This document shows positions 22,900-36,429 of a stretch of DNA of 64,000 bases, in pieces. Below the pieces are notes generated by a model. The model had not been told where the DNA came from. It made no database searches and saw nothing but the letters and a program-made list of their open reading frames with translations. This DNA is from Lepidonotus clava (Eukaryota; Annelida; Polychaeta; Phyllodocida; Polynoidae): NCBI GenBank assembly GCA_936440205.1, contig OW387142.1, positions 15,714,736-15,778,735 of the forward strand, written 5' to 3'. The translations under genes and the position numbers were made by a program. Position 1 is the stretch's first letter. Every line of letters starts with the position of its first letter.

Positions 22900-24290
22900 T
22901 AAGGGCCTCTTAGATCCTAATGAGGCCCACGCAACCAATCTCCTCTCTATTCTCCTTTTGAAGGGCTGGTTGGTTTATGTAAGCCCGCCACGCTTCTGAT
23001 TATCTACTTGGGACTTACCTAGAGGTCCCTACAGTGGTGTTCATCACTTAGTACTAACCCAACGCACCAAGAAACTTAAACGTAACATATTATCCTATCT
23101 CACTTATTGTTTTGAAATTGGAAAATGTTTGTTCTTGGTTTAGATAGGTTGTTCTTATTGCTATAAAATACTAATTCAATTGAGATACGGCGATATATTG
23201 AGAGGCGTTGGAGTTGCCTCTCTACTGTTACCTCTTCCAACATTACCAGGACGAAGTGTTAGCAAGTGAAATACAGCTTTCCTTTTGAAATCACTTAAAT
23301 TAAGGAGTGTTTATAATACAGAAATACGAGAGTAGCTTCTGTTACTATGATCCCTTTCATTCAAAATGGGCTATGAAAGTTTACGGAGGTCTGTCACTAT
23401 AATGAAGCCCTATCTTCTTGTCGTGAGATAATTGATTTTCAGGTATCACATACGCATCAATCAAAATGCTGCTCAGACACTTACCCTAATCGGCGAGAGC
23501 ACACAGATAATGTTGAAGAATGTTTGATTGATATTTTGATGACACTGGATTATCTCTAATAGTTATTACCTAATAGTTCTTCATCGTGTGACCTTTTTGA
23601 ATTAGAATAATTGGATGAGGATAATTGTTATCTGCTAGTGATTCATGCTCTACTGTTAAATTTCTGCTTTTTCTACTTTCTCGTCAGGTTATAGAGGTTT
23701 GTACAGAATACACATAGTGTCACTAGCCCTGAAACTTTGTGTCTAGTACCAGAGGTAGAGTCAGCTTGGCCCAGCTTGGACCAGACCTGCCAACATGCAT
23801 AAATATAGACTCTTTTCCATAAGCCGCCACGGTGTAAGGAGCATACTTGTACAGGTATACGTCGGCACACATCCGGGCAACGGTTTGCCTGACCAAACAT
23901 ATATTATACTGAATACGTAATGTACAGGCAGCCCTGGCCTTATTAATTAGTTGCATAATTATTATGGTTTCATTAAAACTTTTACAAATGACTGTTTGCA
24001 ATAAGAAAAGAATTAATAAATTCTAATACCAGTTTTTCGCCCTCCTAACGGAATATGCCCGAACCAAGCAATTGGGATATGGATCCTTATAGACCAAGGC
24101 TTAACAAATTGGGAACAAGGCGTCCATGGGAGGGCTCACAACGCACTGCAGGTTCATGAAATAGGTGTATAGGAGATGGTCAAATCAATAAATTGAGATA
24201 GACTATGTAGACCTTGCTCTCACGCGAGGTTGGCAAATAAAAGAATTAAAATACAACACTGTTTTACTTCTTGCCTCACCCGTTTAGCAT
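22900..24290. other. AT-rich DNA, no gene seen
   Basis: No credible frame, island or mobile-element end was found. Minus-strand frames near 23.7-24.0 kb are short, overlapping and featureless. Confidence 0.4.
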
Positions 24291-24334
24291 AATATATATT
24301 GAGAAACAAATCACCAAAAGCCATAAAGAACGAT

Positions 24335-24500
24335 CATCCCCATGCAGGCGGCGTGGTCTGGGGCTTTGCCTCCAGTGTGAGCTGCTCCCAGACCGCCAAC
24401 ATTGACTCTCCCCAGCCCGAGCTGCTCACCAGTCAATGGTTAATTGACTTGACAGGCTCAGGGCCTGTGGCTTCACTTGTTACACAACCAGGCACATTTC
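24335..24500. promoter_or_regulatory. GC-rich island with paired GAGCTGCTC sites
   Basis: Two exact copies of GAGCTGCTC (minus-strand GAGCAGCTC) start at 24379 and 24419, 40 bases apart, in a GC-rich patch that ends abruptly. A 94-codon plus frame passes through it without an ATG near its start and without a domain. I read this as a regulatory island. Confidence 0.4.
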
Positions 24501-24922
24501 ATCCTCCTCCTTTTTTAGGTCCTTCTGATTTTAACTTGGAAGTGCGATCGAAGGTTTCATTGAGCGAGGGATCAGTTGGGTAAACAGGGTTTTGGCTGGG
24601 CTGTGAAGATCACAGAGGGAGATTGGAGTCTCTTAAGCCCAGGCCAAACACCATTGTGAAGCCACTGCCCCTCATTTTACATTCAAACCATTTGTGGGAT
24701 TCCTTTGTTGGAAGAAAATTTGAAACATAACTTTTTAGGTCCCAACATTGGTTGCTTTTTAACTAGCCTGTTTACAGACAAGACAATCAAAATTTGCATA
24801 TTGACATGAGATGCAGAGAGGATAACCTGTGTCCGATAAAAGATAATTAAAAATAACGTTTTGCTGAGGTGAGCAATGGGTATGATATAAAGATCGATCA
24901 ATGTTACAATAAGGAGATTTCC

Positions 24923-24954
<32 letters not shown>
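24923..24954. repeat. (CA)n microsatellite
   Basis: An interrupted CA run of about 16 repeats, followed to about 25050 by degenerate ACACATAC-type sequence. The long Cys/Val-rich minus-strand frame across it is an artefact of the repeat. Confidence 0.95.
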
Positions 24955-24955
<1 letters not shown>

Positions 24956-25049
24956 AAATATATATAGGCCTACACCAAGCAAACACTCACACATCCACAC
25001 ATACAAACAAACACATGCATACACAACGACATACACACGTACGCGCACA

Positions 25050-26376
25050 CATCCTATTTACGAATGATTGGTCAGGCGTGTATACATATGAATAGTTTGA
25101 ATGATTATTAGCAATAGGAACATCATTACCGAATATGAATAACACGGTGATTTATATAAGATAATCATTATTCCAGCAAACTGCATGCCTTCATCTCTTA
25201 CATCATAATTCAATAACTGTCTCTGAACATTAAGACCAGTGGGACCACACCCACATAATGGGCACCTAGATCGGTTTTCATTTACCTGACGAAGGTAGGG
25301 CAGTAAATATCTCTAATTTCATTTGCTAACTGATTTCTGGAAAAGTATAGAAATGATTATCAAACCATAGCACAAATAGGCTCATACAAATAATACAGAG
25401 AATAAGAACTAAAAGCAAGAAATTTGTTAAGAAAGTAATATTTATGGTTCTTATCGCAATAGCACTCATGAAGTAATCCATAATAATTGTTTTGATTCCG
25501 CAGAGGAATTCCTTAATTCAAAAAGACCCATCTTGTTTAATTTTCATGTCATTTATATATTATAGAAGAAAATGCTCGCCATTGTAATTAAAAATGTTAC
25601 ATTTTGTATTGATTGCTTGATAATTAGACGACATGCAAACCGCTAATGAATGTCGAAAAATAAAACCAAAGCTGATCAATACGTTATCTTTAGCATTACA
25701 TTTTGTCAAAATACATAAACAGTTATTATATTATTAGTTTAACTGAAGGCGGCACTGGGGTGTGCTGTGTCAAATATGTTTCTACTATTGAAAGAATTAT
25801 TTTCAGTGAAAAACAAATCTACAAAATATAAATTGATCACACTCGGCCCAGCATAGTCCCCTGTCCTGTGGGGGCAGCCTGCACGCGGCATTGTTTGTGG
25901 GGGCAGCAGACAGGGTTACCTAACTCTGCCCCCATGTTGATCCCTGCTAAATGTCCCCTCCTCGTGCTCCCAGCGCCACCTGTGTCCCCACCAGGCAACT
26001 AACGGCCGCCAGCCGCATGGCCCATTAGACACGTGAAACTGGGGGTGTTCAGAAACGCATTTCTTTGCACTAAAGTGGATCCTAAGGTGGACTTTTATGG
26101 TAAAACATGGCAGTATTACATGATGACTGCTCCCAGTAAAGATGAATAAAGGCTTTCATCAAATCATGAATAATTGCTATAACAATCATCCGTTTTCTTA
26201 GGGCACAGCTAAGCCTATTTCAGAATATTATTCAAAGATTAGCAGGTTGGTTATCAATATATGTAGCACTAATAAAAGAGCCACCTTTTATTGGTACAAA
26301 AAGAATACAAACTAAAATTAGTTTCTTTTCTTCTCTGTAGGCGCGCGAGATTTTCTACCATAAACATGACATTGAC
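25050..26376. other. AT-rich DNA with one GC-rich patch
   Basis: Mostly AT-rich with many ATTA/TAAT words. A GC-rich patch at about 25850-26040 contains two copies of GTGGGGGCAGC and the reverse CTGCCCCCA, plus a CCACCTG E-box. No coding frame was found. Confidence 0.4.
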
Positions 26377-27346
26377 CAGGGGCAGATATATGATTTTAGA
26401 AGAGGAGGGGGGGGGGGGGGGGGCGGGTCCGCCTAGGATAAGCACTAAAGCATTGCGCATTTGCTCACGCACGAGCGACGTTTTTCTTTCTAATCTTTTT
26501 ATAATAATTTCATTTGACGTCTTCAGATGGTGTCTGCTCTTCCAGACGTTAGATAAACTTTCATGTGATTGTTAATCGAATTTTAACCCTTTCACTGCCA
26601 CAGGCCGCTCTAGTGGCCCAAGGGGAAATCCCCAAAAATCTAAAAATAGTAACAGGGAATCCCTGGGGAATCCCCTAGATCCCTGATATTCCTTCTTATA
26701 ACTTCAAAATGTCTTCTAGATTGCTTCAAAAGTGGAAACTTAGCACAAAGTCAACCATTTTATTAGTACAATGTGTCTCATTCAATTAGATCATTTATAT
26801 ATTTATTATAATTAAACAAATTTAATTATCTGAACATATTGTGACATATTTGGAGATTAGACAATGAGATAAATGAATAGGTATATAGTGGAAAATACCT
26901 ATAAACACTGACTTTAGGCATATTTGACAGATTTCCATTGATTCCGATTTGTTTATTTGAGTTGAATAGGATGTCTGCTTATTGGTGCTTAAGATTTAGT
27001 TCATTTTGCAAGGTATATCAGCAAAACAATGGAAATTTATGCAAAAATATGCAAAAATTAGCAAATATCTGTTCAAATTGCCAATTTGGTTACCATGGCA
27101 ACCAAAATCCAAGGATTTCCAAAATACTTAGAGAAAATGAAAAACTACCTTCCATGCTTTCTATAACTCTAAGCAATTAACTTCAAACACTTGCTTATAA
27201 GATAGTAATACATATGCGATTGAGACACCTTGAATAGATGTAATTTCCCTTAATTATCTGGCAGTATTATTTTTCACAAGTATAAGAGTCGACCAAAAGG
27301 GGGATGGGGTTCTGATCCCATACCTCCCCCCCCCCTGGATCCGCTG
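26377..27346. mobile_element. hAT-like non-autonomous element with poly-G end
   Basis: The left end reads CAGGGGCAGATATATGAT followed by a run of 17 G (26407-26423); the right end, reversed, reads CAGCGGATCCAG followed by ten G. Tips of the type CAGNGGCGGATCCAGG with a G run are typical of hAT-derived MITEs. No 8 bp target duplication is visible at these edges, so one edge may be misplaced or two different relics may abut. The interior is AT-rich, holds a perfect RFX X-box and encodes nothing recognisable. Confidence 0.35.
27089..27102. promoter_or_regulatory. RFX X-box
   Basis: GTTACCATGGCAAC fits the palindromic X-box consensus bound by RFX factors (half sites GTTACC and GGCAAC with a two-base spacer). 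In animals such sites often mark ciliary genes near their start; here it lies in a possible transposon with no gene next to it, so function is uncertain. Confidence 0.45.
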
Positions 27347-27890
27347 TCACGCTGTCTAGGTTGCTTCCAATTAGCTATCACCATGACAATTCATGAACTA
27401 GCCAATTCTAATTTCAATAAAACAATTAGGCCTATTGGTGTTTCTGAACGTCCCCACAGAAATCAGAAACACAATCACCCATCTGCAACCAGACAACAGA
27501 GAGTACTGGAAAAGAGTCAGGAAAAGGTGAATTGTAAGGAATCCTACATCTCAACACTATCACAATGAGTTGCTCAATGAAGATAACATTCACAATGAGA
27601 AGCTCGGATGGCAGTACCGCAGTGTGGTATATCCTATACATCGTTTGTCTGACCACGGACGATTAACACTGCTCGGGTTAAGTTTACCTGAATGCAGGAT
27701 GCTGAGTGATGTGAAAAGTAGACTTTAAATGCTGACCAGACACCTGATTGCAGTAAGTCGAATGGGCACGCTCAGGGCGAAAGCACAGGAAGAGGAAGTT
27801 GCTGACTCTATGCTGGACTATCTTGCAACATCAACTAATCTCTACATTTTCTCAAGATTTTGACGAGAATGTCTCAATCTTAAAGGAAGT

Positions 27891-28028
27891 GTTCAGATTT
27901 CTGGATCCTTTAATTGCCTGGAATTGTTCAGACTTCTGGATCCTTTAATTGCCTGGAATAGTTCAGATTTCCCTTTTTTTAATTACCTAGAATCGTTCAG
28001 ATTGCTGGATCCTTTCCGAATTACCTCG
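27891..28028. repeat. 35 bp tandem repeat, four copies
   Basis: The unit GTTCAGATTTCTGGATCC + TTTAATTGCCTGGAATT is repeated at 27891, 27926, 27961 and 27995, the first two nearly identical, the last two more diverged. Confidence 0.9.
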
Positions 28029-28495
28029 CATAGATAAAGAAAAGGAAAGGAATGGCATTGGTTACATTGAGCAGGATATATTGGATCTAGGCACGCTGTA
28101 CTGCAGTTTACATTACCGGCGGTGACTGTACATGTGCGGATAGATATGGTAGTCTTTGATAGAAACCATCGATTCCTGCCATTGATTCGCCTCAAATATA
28201 TAATGGATATCCCTTTATAGCCAGGACAAAAATACTCAGCACATTGGCCACACACAGTCAAAAGACACATCTTTCCTCCATTCATCCACCGCCAATGAAT
28301 GGATTACCCTGGATGAAACATCCTCTTGAACTGCTAACACTTTCAATGCTACCTGGAATTATATTGATTAGTTTCTTCTCTGTATAAGGTGAGGTGTCAC
28401 AGCTGTTGGGGAGTCTGAGAAGAAGGAGTCTAGGCGTGAGAGGTGTTAGAGGCTGGTGTTTAGGCCTGGGGATTATTAGTAGGTGGGCAGTGAGG

Positions 28496-28593
28496 ATGTG
28501 TTCTCACATGGAGAGGGCGGTGATCAAGGCGGAGAACGGCCTCTATTACCTGGTACAGGTGGTACATGGATTCCCCACCACTCTGCTTCTCAG
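28496..28593 (+). CDS. Possible coding exon of unknown gene
   Basis: From the ATG at 28496 the frame reads MCSHMERAVIKAENG... and runs for 32 codons and two bases to a strong donor, CTTCTCAG|GTAGGT. Codons in this stretch favour G or C in third position (AAG GCG GAG AAC GGC CTC), unlike the AT-rich surroundings, which speaks for coding use. The frame is also open upstream to about 28390, so the exon may start at an acceptor there. No signal peptide or domain is seen, and no partner exon can be named. Confidence 0.25.
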
Positions 28594-30132
28594 GTAGGTT
28601 CGATCTATTATAACCCAAATCCAATGTTATTCATTCGTGCCATTCATTGGAGTTTTGTCCGGTGATTTGGAATTGTTCCACTTATTCTAAAGGCATTGTT
28701 TCAAGTATTGATAATGATCGCAATCGTTTGCGATATTGGAGTGATTAGCAATTACTATCATGTCACCTTTTTATTATTTCTTAAACCACTTTCACATTAA
28801 TGTGATCTTCCAAGTAGGTATATTATACAAAAGATATATGATACTAATATTTATTAATTGAATAGTAATACATGTACAAATATCACAAATTCAATATGCT
28901 ATCTTTTCCCGAGTTCAGTACTGGGATGACACTAATTCTCAGGCCTCTTTTGGAGAGGGCTTTTTGTAACTATGGAACACTGATATATAGCAAATCTGTA
29001 AATATAGTAACATTGTCATATTTTGGATGTGCTCTGGGAGCTGTGTCCACAGTGTAACTCCACGATAATAGGGTGATCGCTTATAGGTTTTTACTCAAGT
29101 ATCTTGACACTTTCGTGAAAAATATTGTGAAAGCGTCTCGATTTTGGGTGTTACAGTCATATACTTCTAATAATATATTACCTGTCGATAATTAATCACT
29201 AGGAAATATTAAACAAATGTTAAATATTTATCATGTTAGTGTTTTATTTTATCAACAATGCCCACGGTAAATTGCAACCGGCGAAAGTATATCGATGGCA
29301 AATCTGTTGAATCCTACGCCATGGTACACATAGAGCTATGCTTATCATAAAGCAAAACAACACAAGTACATTGTTTGAAAAAAGTTCTCCTTCATTTCCG
29401 ACCACAGGTGTGGGATGTTTTTTCCCAGAGCAAGGCATTTCCTTGATAACAGTTTTTCTTAGAAAATGACGACAAAAGGGTTGCTGAAAGCAGGTAATAA
29501 AAAAGGCCAGTTCCGCCATGCTATTGGCCTACACGTTTCCCAGTTTCAATTCTGTTTGAAAAGGACATAATGTGCTTATAGCTAATACGAAGTATTCGCT
29601 GTTCTAGTATGAAATACGTCCATGCCTACATTAATTACGAACTGTCATGGGAAATGAAGTCTGTTTTCATATGACCAAATAAAACCTTTCCAGAAATTAC
29701 CTGAAAGTCGTGTGGCAATATGGAACGCACACTTTCTTTCTTAGCAATACAAGCTAATGTTATTAATTTTGACGACATGATAAGGTTTTTAGATTCAATA
29801 GTTACAGAGTCATAGAGTAGAATATGAAAGGAAAACACTTGTGTTCTTTAAGTTATGTCTACATCAGCGTTTGACATTTAGCCGCTACCTTTCTCGTGCG
29901 TGTATTTGCCGTTTGCTGCTGTTGCTATATTATTGCCTTTCTCTTACCAAACTAAAGAAAGCATGCAATAACGACGTTATCAAATTGAATACTTCAAACA
30001 ATGAACAAAAAGTACTTATTTCGTTCCCGCTCCGAGCCACTTTCAGCCACTTTCAGCCATTTCTTTATATCTGGTTTATTTCATCTCCCACGCATCGCAA
30101 TAGAATAACGTCAATGTATCTCACCTTAGACC

Positions 30133-30198
30133 TTCAGGGTATTTCTGGCTTTAATTTCAAAGGTCATTGACATACAAGCCTGGCAGCATATATATGGC
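30133..30198. repeat. Diverged repeat pair, copy 1
   Basis: CTTCAGGGTATTTCTGGCTT...AAAGGTCATTGACATACAAGCCTGG is repeated at 31178-31240 as CTTCAGGGTATTTTTGTCTT...AAAGGTCATCGCCCTACAGACCTGG with a 5-base indel. Roughly 80% of positions agree. The two copies are about 1 kb apart in the same orientation. Confidence 0.6.
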
Positions 30199-31177
30199 AA
30201 GCCGTACGTACGTTGGTTCCCCTTTCCCAACCCTAGACGCATGCCACATGGCCACTACATATATACTGGAGGACGTTGACTTTAGACAGAACTGTTTCCT
30301 CCAGGGCTGCCACCCACCTTCCCACTAAAACAGACCCCGCGGACGACTGGTTGGCAGGAAATTTGATCAGCCACTCGAATGGTGTGATGCATAAACATAG
30401 TTTCTCACTCCCTAATACTATTTTCTGTCAGCATATCTGATTTCTTCTACTGTCTCTAGGTTTTGGGATTCTCTGTCTTGGTGGTTGCTCTATCTGTTCA
30501 ACATCTTTCTATTCTTACGACAAGGATTGCGTGTCTTTCTGCTTCTAGCTAATTTCCTAATTCTCCTTTCCCATGCACTTGTTATCGTTGTTGTGTCTGC
30601 CATTGATGGTCGGCGGAAATATATTATGTTCTCTATGACTGCCTTTTAAATGTCAGATAATTTTGTTCTGTCTCTTTCCCTTCTACGTCCGTTTCAATTG
30701 ATGTTTCTGTAGTTGTGTTTAATTTGAAACAAAGAAAACTCCTACCTCTCACTATACTTCTCTCCCTGCTTTTCTTGCACCATCCCATGATCTTTCTACA
30801 TCTCACCTTCCTCGTCATCAGTAAGATACATGATGATAATTTTTCATTCCCCCCACTACATACCTCACACTTAACCAGAAGCAAATGGATATTTTTGTTC
30901 CAACCATAACACAAAGTGTCTTCAATTACACGCCACAGTCGACTGCTAACGCTCACTTTCCGTGTAGACCTCTTTCTTGTGCCTGTCAAATCTCATTAAT
31001 AAGGTTACATTCTGTCCTGAGGGAGAACAGAACAAATGATGCTGCTGCCTAGACCCAACCAGCAGGTGACAAGTGCCATCGTTCAGCCTAGTTTTTCCCA
31101 ATGCAATTCTCACACGATTCATGAATGCCGCATGCGGTGCCCTTACAGATTGTGCATTACCCTTTACAAACTAGTCT

Positions 31178-31240
31178 TCAGGGTATTTTTGTCTTTACTT
31201 TCAATTCAAAGGTCATCGCCCTACAGACCTGGAAGGATAT
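31178..31240. repeat. Diverged repeat pair, copy 2
   Basis: Partner of the segment at 30133-30198. It is a remnant of a local duplication or of a dispersed repeat family; no ends can be defined. Confidence 0.6.
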
Positions 31241-34200
31241 AAGCTCATATATCGACACTAGAAGACAGACATCATGCTCTTTCTAAAGCTAGTCTCTGAA
31301 AGAATGAATGGGAAATACCATGAAGTTATAGTTTCTAGGCTAAGAATGACCCTATATCATTATCATGAATGCCCATTTATCATTATAGCTTTATTATTAT
31401 TATATATTGACAATATTATACCCACTCATTATGCGAGGAAAAGAAGTAAAGTTCCCAGTATAATTGCCTGAAAAAGAATATATTAGTAAGATGGAATTGT
31501 TAGGTTTTTCCTAATCACTTGAACTCGCACAGTATGCACTACAATACAACTCGAAAGAGACCAGCAACCCAATTGCTTAGAGTAGCGCCCATCGTCATTT
31601 CATAACCAATTACTTTTTCTGGCTCCTCCCTATTACTGAAATTGGATTATGTGATGGCCAGTTCATTTTGATAATGACATAATTCAAACATATCTTAAAT
31701 GATATAATTCGATACTGTTTTAGCACATCCTCAGATACATAAGAGTCTTTGTTATGACTATATCACTAATTATGATTCAGGTAATCTGATACAACTATCC
31801 TTTTTATAAGCGTTTCTAAATGCAAACAAGTGTATATTATGTGTATATTTTTCGTAATGTTTCCGAGAAAGTGAACTTACTGAATGTTAAAAGGTATCTG
31901 CTGTTGAAATGCCATTTAATTCGAGCCGTTGATGTCAATGAATTCTTCAGGTTACCTTTTAATTTGTATCTAAGAGCAAGTGATGCCTAGGGCAGTTTCA
32001 CATTGGCACGCTTAGCAAATATTTGAAATTGGTATAATTATAACGAGAATGTAACTCGAAATAGACGCTTCTCGGAATATGTGAATATGAACACAATTTT
32101 GGATTTGTGAGCTGGGTGCGTCAGCTGCAAATGGGAAAAGAAGATGTCTTCTGTGGGGATAGATTAATAGTCGTTGTGTAGAATCTGTAGAGGCAATGGT
32201 ATATGGCATAGATAGATAAAGTAATAATTATGATAACACATAGACGGGCTGTGAAAGGCTTTGGTCCATTTGTTGTAATTCTCTTTTCTTTTTGTAAGTA
32301 TATAAAAGAGTCCTTGTATAAATTGACCTGAAATGTAAAGTGAAAAATGTTTTAAAAAAACATAAATAGCATGAACCTCTCAAGGACAGATACCTATCAA
32401 ATGTTTTCAGTTCCTTATTGTTCTTTTTTTAACAGAGGTTCTTGTGTTACCAGACATCTGAGGTTTGGGCCTAAGATGACTGACTGCCAAGCTTTAGCTT
32501 ATATAAAACATCATGACAGTTCAATCTATTCCGTTATAGATGTATGTCAGCCAAATATATCATGCACTCTATATTGTATAGGAAAATGTATGATTCTGGT
32601 CTTTGCCTCGTTTGACTTATTATCCCTCTACAGTAACTCTATCAAAAACAAAAACTGAGTTGGTTCTCATAGCAATTTTACCAATATTAACTAGAGAGAT
32701 CTAGAAGATATCTCTACAACTTAAAACACTGTTTTGTTCATTTCTTTCACAGTTGAGTTTGTAGTATACGGGAAATCGGTTGACAAGAGCAGCGGTATAA
32801 TGCCGAAAACAGCCAAATGTTTTGTTTTTATTTCCGAAGTTCCCTTATACAATAGTGTAATATATTCCTCTATGAACTTTGCTTCAGATACTTATCTGAG
32901 ACACCAATGTTGACAAATTAGCTATACCACGGCGAGGCAATTGAAGTTTACTTTGAGGCACTCACATCAGTACATTAGTTCCACGCTCTTAGGTCCACAT
33001 CCTCCAATCAGTCGAGTGGAACATGAAAACGGAAGGCATTGCCCAATAAAGTGAAAAGCCATACGTAAAGTACACGTAAACGTCACGTATATATAGTTTC
33101 AACGTAGCGGCTCGGCCATCAAAGCTTGTTATGCACCACCAGGTCCTCAGCTCATTCGGACAACTGCATGAAAGCCCATGAAAAACAAGACTCATTCATG
33201 GGCGTCACGGTCCAGTGAGCTGCAGACAGAGGCTGCCATGTTGTTCTTGGTCTTATCTACTTGTAACATAGCGCTGATAAGGTGCCTACGCGAGCAATAT
33301 TTATAGGATTTGCTCCCCAATAGAAAGCTTGTGGGTGAGCCAAAATATTCGGTGAATCATCTCGAAGATATTTATGTCAATGTTGTACCTAAATTTTTGC
33401 CCATTCTTTTTCCAAGGAACCAGGGAAAGAAAACATCATATTAATTATTATATAGTTTAAAAGAAATATTCTTAGGTTTTCTAAAAGTGTTTTAGTAAGT
33501 CAGTTTTGTTGGTAATTTTGAGTGTTGACAGATCAATAGATCTTTCGATACCAGAGATGTTCAATAAGGAAGCTTCCAAGTGTCATATGTATCTAAACTG
33601 TTTCAAATCTGTGTTAAGAGTTTCCTATTTGAATACTCCGACGTTTTCATGAAAATAATTAGATAAAATGACAAAAAACAAATTGCTTACGTCTGACAAT
33701 CCCTACTACCCAAATGTACGGACCCGGCCAAAGCACGATATAATAATTATATAGCTGTCACGATCTGTCCTGTTCTAATAACATTCTGCAACGTTACAAG
33801 AAAGTTCTGCGACGTCACATCCTTGGCGCGTAGTATGTTGACCTCCAAGAGATCTTAGGCAGGGCCATCTAGAATGTTGTCATCTTTGATTAGGGGCCAT
33901 CCGCCCTTGGTCCGGGCCCTTTGCCCTTTTAGGGGCTTTCGGCACATGTTGAGGCTTTGATGCCCTTCACAGGTGAGGGTCTATGGGTGACATTGGTCAT
34001 AAAGCTGTCATTTGACCCTCAGTGGTCTACCACTGCAACGGACGCAGAATGAGCTAACGTCAGCTCGGAGTCCATTAATAAATTCATATGAGAGAGGAAA
34101 ATGGGGACCTTTGGATAGAGGTATGCGCGTGGTTGTTGTTATTTCTAACGCCACAGTAGGCATTGATATATTCCAAATCAGTATTGAATCTATCAATTTT

Positions 34201-36429
34201 AAACGTCTTCACATATATACATGTTATGTGCAACTCCATTCCTATCCAGTCCCCCGAGAATACGATTCAAGCACTTATGTATTATTTACAAAGCAATTTA
34301 GAAAGATTAAAAAAAACACTAGAACTTATCCATGTTCATTTAACCATGTTTAGTGTCGCTTGCGGTACAAGTGCACAGGCTTCCTGTGTAAGAAAAGGGT
34401 ACATATTTAATTTCCCCACTTAATTATAACGCATAAGGTCTCAATTGCTATTTTGTCTGGTCGATCATAATTATAGCAAGGCAAGTCTGACCAAAATATG
34501 AAAATCCGGCCTTTAATATCCTCCGTGTCATAAAGAAAACTATGATTTCGAGGGATTACCCCTCTCCCCTTAAAAAAGTTCTCTCCCAAAAGAAAATGAC
34601 CTTCGTCAGCTTTGCTCCAATACTAAAATTACCAGATGAGCAGGGCACTAACGTCTTGTGTAAAAATTATCGACTCACAGTGTCTTCTATACAATACGTT
34701 TGGACTTAGTACAGGTTGATTAGAGGTCCACTGCCCATTTGAGTAAATTTCAGATGTTTGATCGACCATCAAAAGACCCTGACTTTGGCCAAAGGTCATT
34801 AGCATAATTTTTTCTTTTTAGGTCATGTAACCAAGGAAGATTTTCATATTGGAACGATTTATGGCCAAAACCATGTAACAAGAACAGTGGGGAATTGAGT
34901 CATTTATTAGAAAGGTTAATTGATATTATAATATCCTAAGTGATGACAATTGAGACCTGAAGTAGCAGACTCGAGTCCTAAGTATATTTTATACAACGAT
35001 CTAAAAAGTATATAAAAGCATATTCTATTTTGTTCGCCTCACTAAACACAAATTGCATTACCTCATATCCTGCTTTTAAATATCGTACTTGAGCAGCTTA
35101 ATTGCCTTAGTATCCGGGGCTTTAAAGTGTGGTAAAACGTTCGTAGGCGGATTTTACAATAACTAGATTTTGCTGAGAATGGATTTTATAAACTGATAAA
35201 AGCAGCTTTAACGCTGACGCATTTCAAGACGCCTCATTCTTTTAACCAAATAAGGTTGGCGGCGTGAGCTCATCTGATTTTGTTCAGATCAAAGTAGGTG
35301 AAGGAGGAAAATGTATATTTTGCACTCATTAGCGTATAATGTATGCTGAATTATTCAGAATATATTATATTATGAAAAATTATGTGTTGAATCTCCTGAA
35401 ATGGGAGCATCAGCGCCGTTTCTGGTGGAAGAAGACAAAGCATTTTGTCGTCAGTGTATAGACGTACACGCCACCTTCTTTCTCCTCCACAGGTTCCTGG
35501 CAAATACAATAGAACCCGTAGTTAATATCTAGTAAACCCTAAAGGATGCTGCTTGCCTCACAACAAACCGTTCAGCACGTACAATCTAGCCAACAAAATA
35601 CTAAGAGAAATGCGTCTTGCATTTTACATAACAAGAAGCAGTTTTCAGGTGGAAGTTCTGACTGAGCTCGAGTTTTCAAAAGAATCTCCGTTGAGCTAGA
35701 CGCATAATTATGCTCTCTATTTGTTCGATACTCCCAAGTTGAACTCGCAACAGTCATCAACTGTCTTCCTCAAATACTTTGACCCTAGTTGAACTGCTCT
35801 TGCACTCTTCAGACCAGAAAGTGAAGCCAGGATCTTTGAGTACTAGCAGTAGCAATCACACAGTGTCCTGCCTGAGGTGCCTACCCAACGAGACAACGTT
35901 CTAGAAGGTTGGGGAACAAGAGAAGGCTATCTCAGATAATTGGCACCCTTCGTGGTTGTCACGTAAAAGGGGAACTCTGAAAGGTAACTGCTTAGACTAG
36001 CAAGTCAGCCTATTGTTGTAGAGAGTTGACGGCTGATTGTTGTAATGTATTTTGCTACGGACTTTCGGTAACATTATACCATGATTGAGAAATCGAAGCC
36101 TATTTACAGCTGTTATTTTGCCGTGCTTTCAAGTGATCCGCGGTAGTAGCTAAATGTAAGGTTTTCAATCTTCAGTTTATTATTCCAGATTCTATTACAA
36201 CTTTCATGTACACAGCAAAATATACAAAATTCTTTAATATGTTATCATAACATTATATGGTGTGACGCCTTGCTAAGGTTGATTGGGTTCATACTAACAA
36301 AGAATATTCTATAAAAGGTGTAGAGGCTAAAGAAGAAAACATGTTTGCTGGCAACGTGTACTGGCTCTTCCAATAATTACCCTATTTAGAAGTTCAGGAT
36401 CCGCCTTATACAACAAACATTGCGCAGAT

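Larger units (their letters stand above)
28600..36410. other. Long AT-rich stretch, almost feature-free
   Basis: Nearly 8 kb with only short broken frames. The visible structure is a pair of ~65 bp related segments near 30.13 and 31.18 kb and a GC-richer patch at 33.86-34.02 kb rich in GGGCC and AGGGGC words, whose identity is unclear. Frames of up to 118 codons (near 30.6-31.0 kb minus) lack motifs and balanced composition. Confidence 0.4.

Noticed and set aside
24683-25048. 121-codon minus-strand Cys/Val-rich frame
   Set aside because: It is the translation of a CA microsatellite and its degenerate flank.
26583-27681. TTAACCC at 26583 and GGGTTAA at 27675 as ends of a piggyBac-like element
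   Set aside because: Only the seven outermost bases agree and the inner bases diverge at once; the pair would also straddle the hAT-like element without a sensible nesting order.
33860-34020. GC-rich patch with GGGCC words as a MITE
   Set aside because: No matching inverted ends or target duplication could be located.
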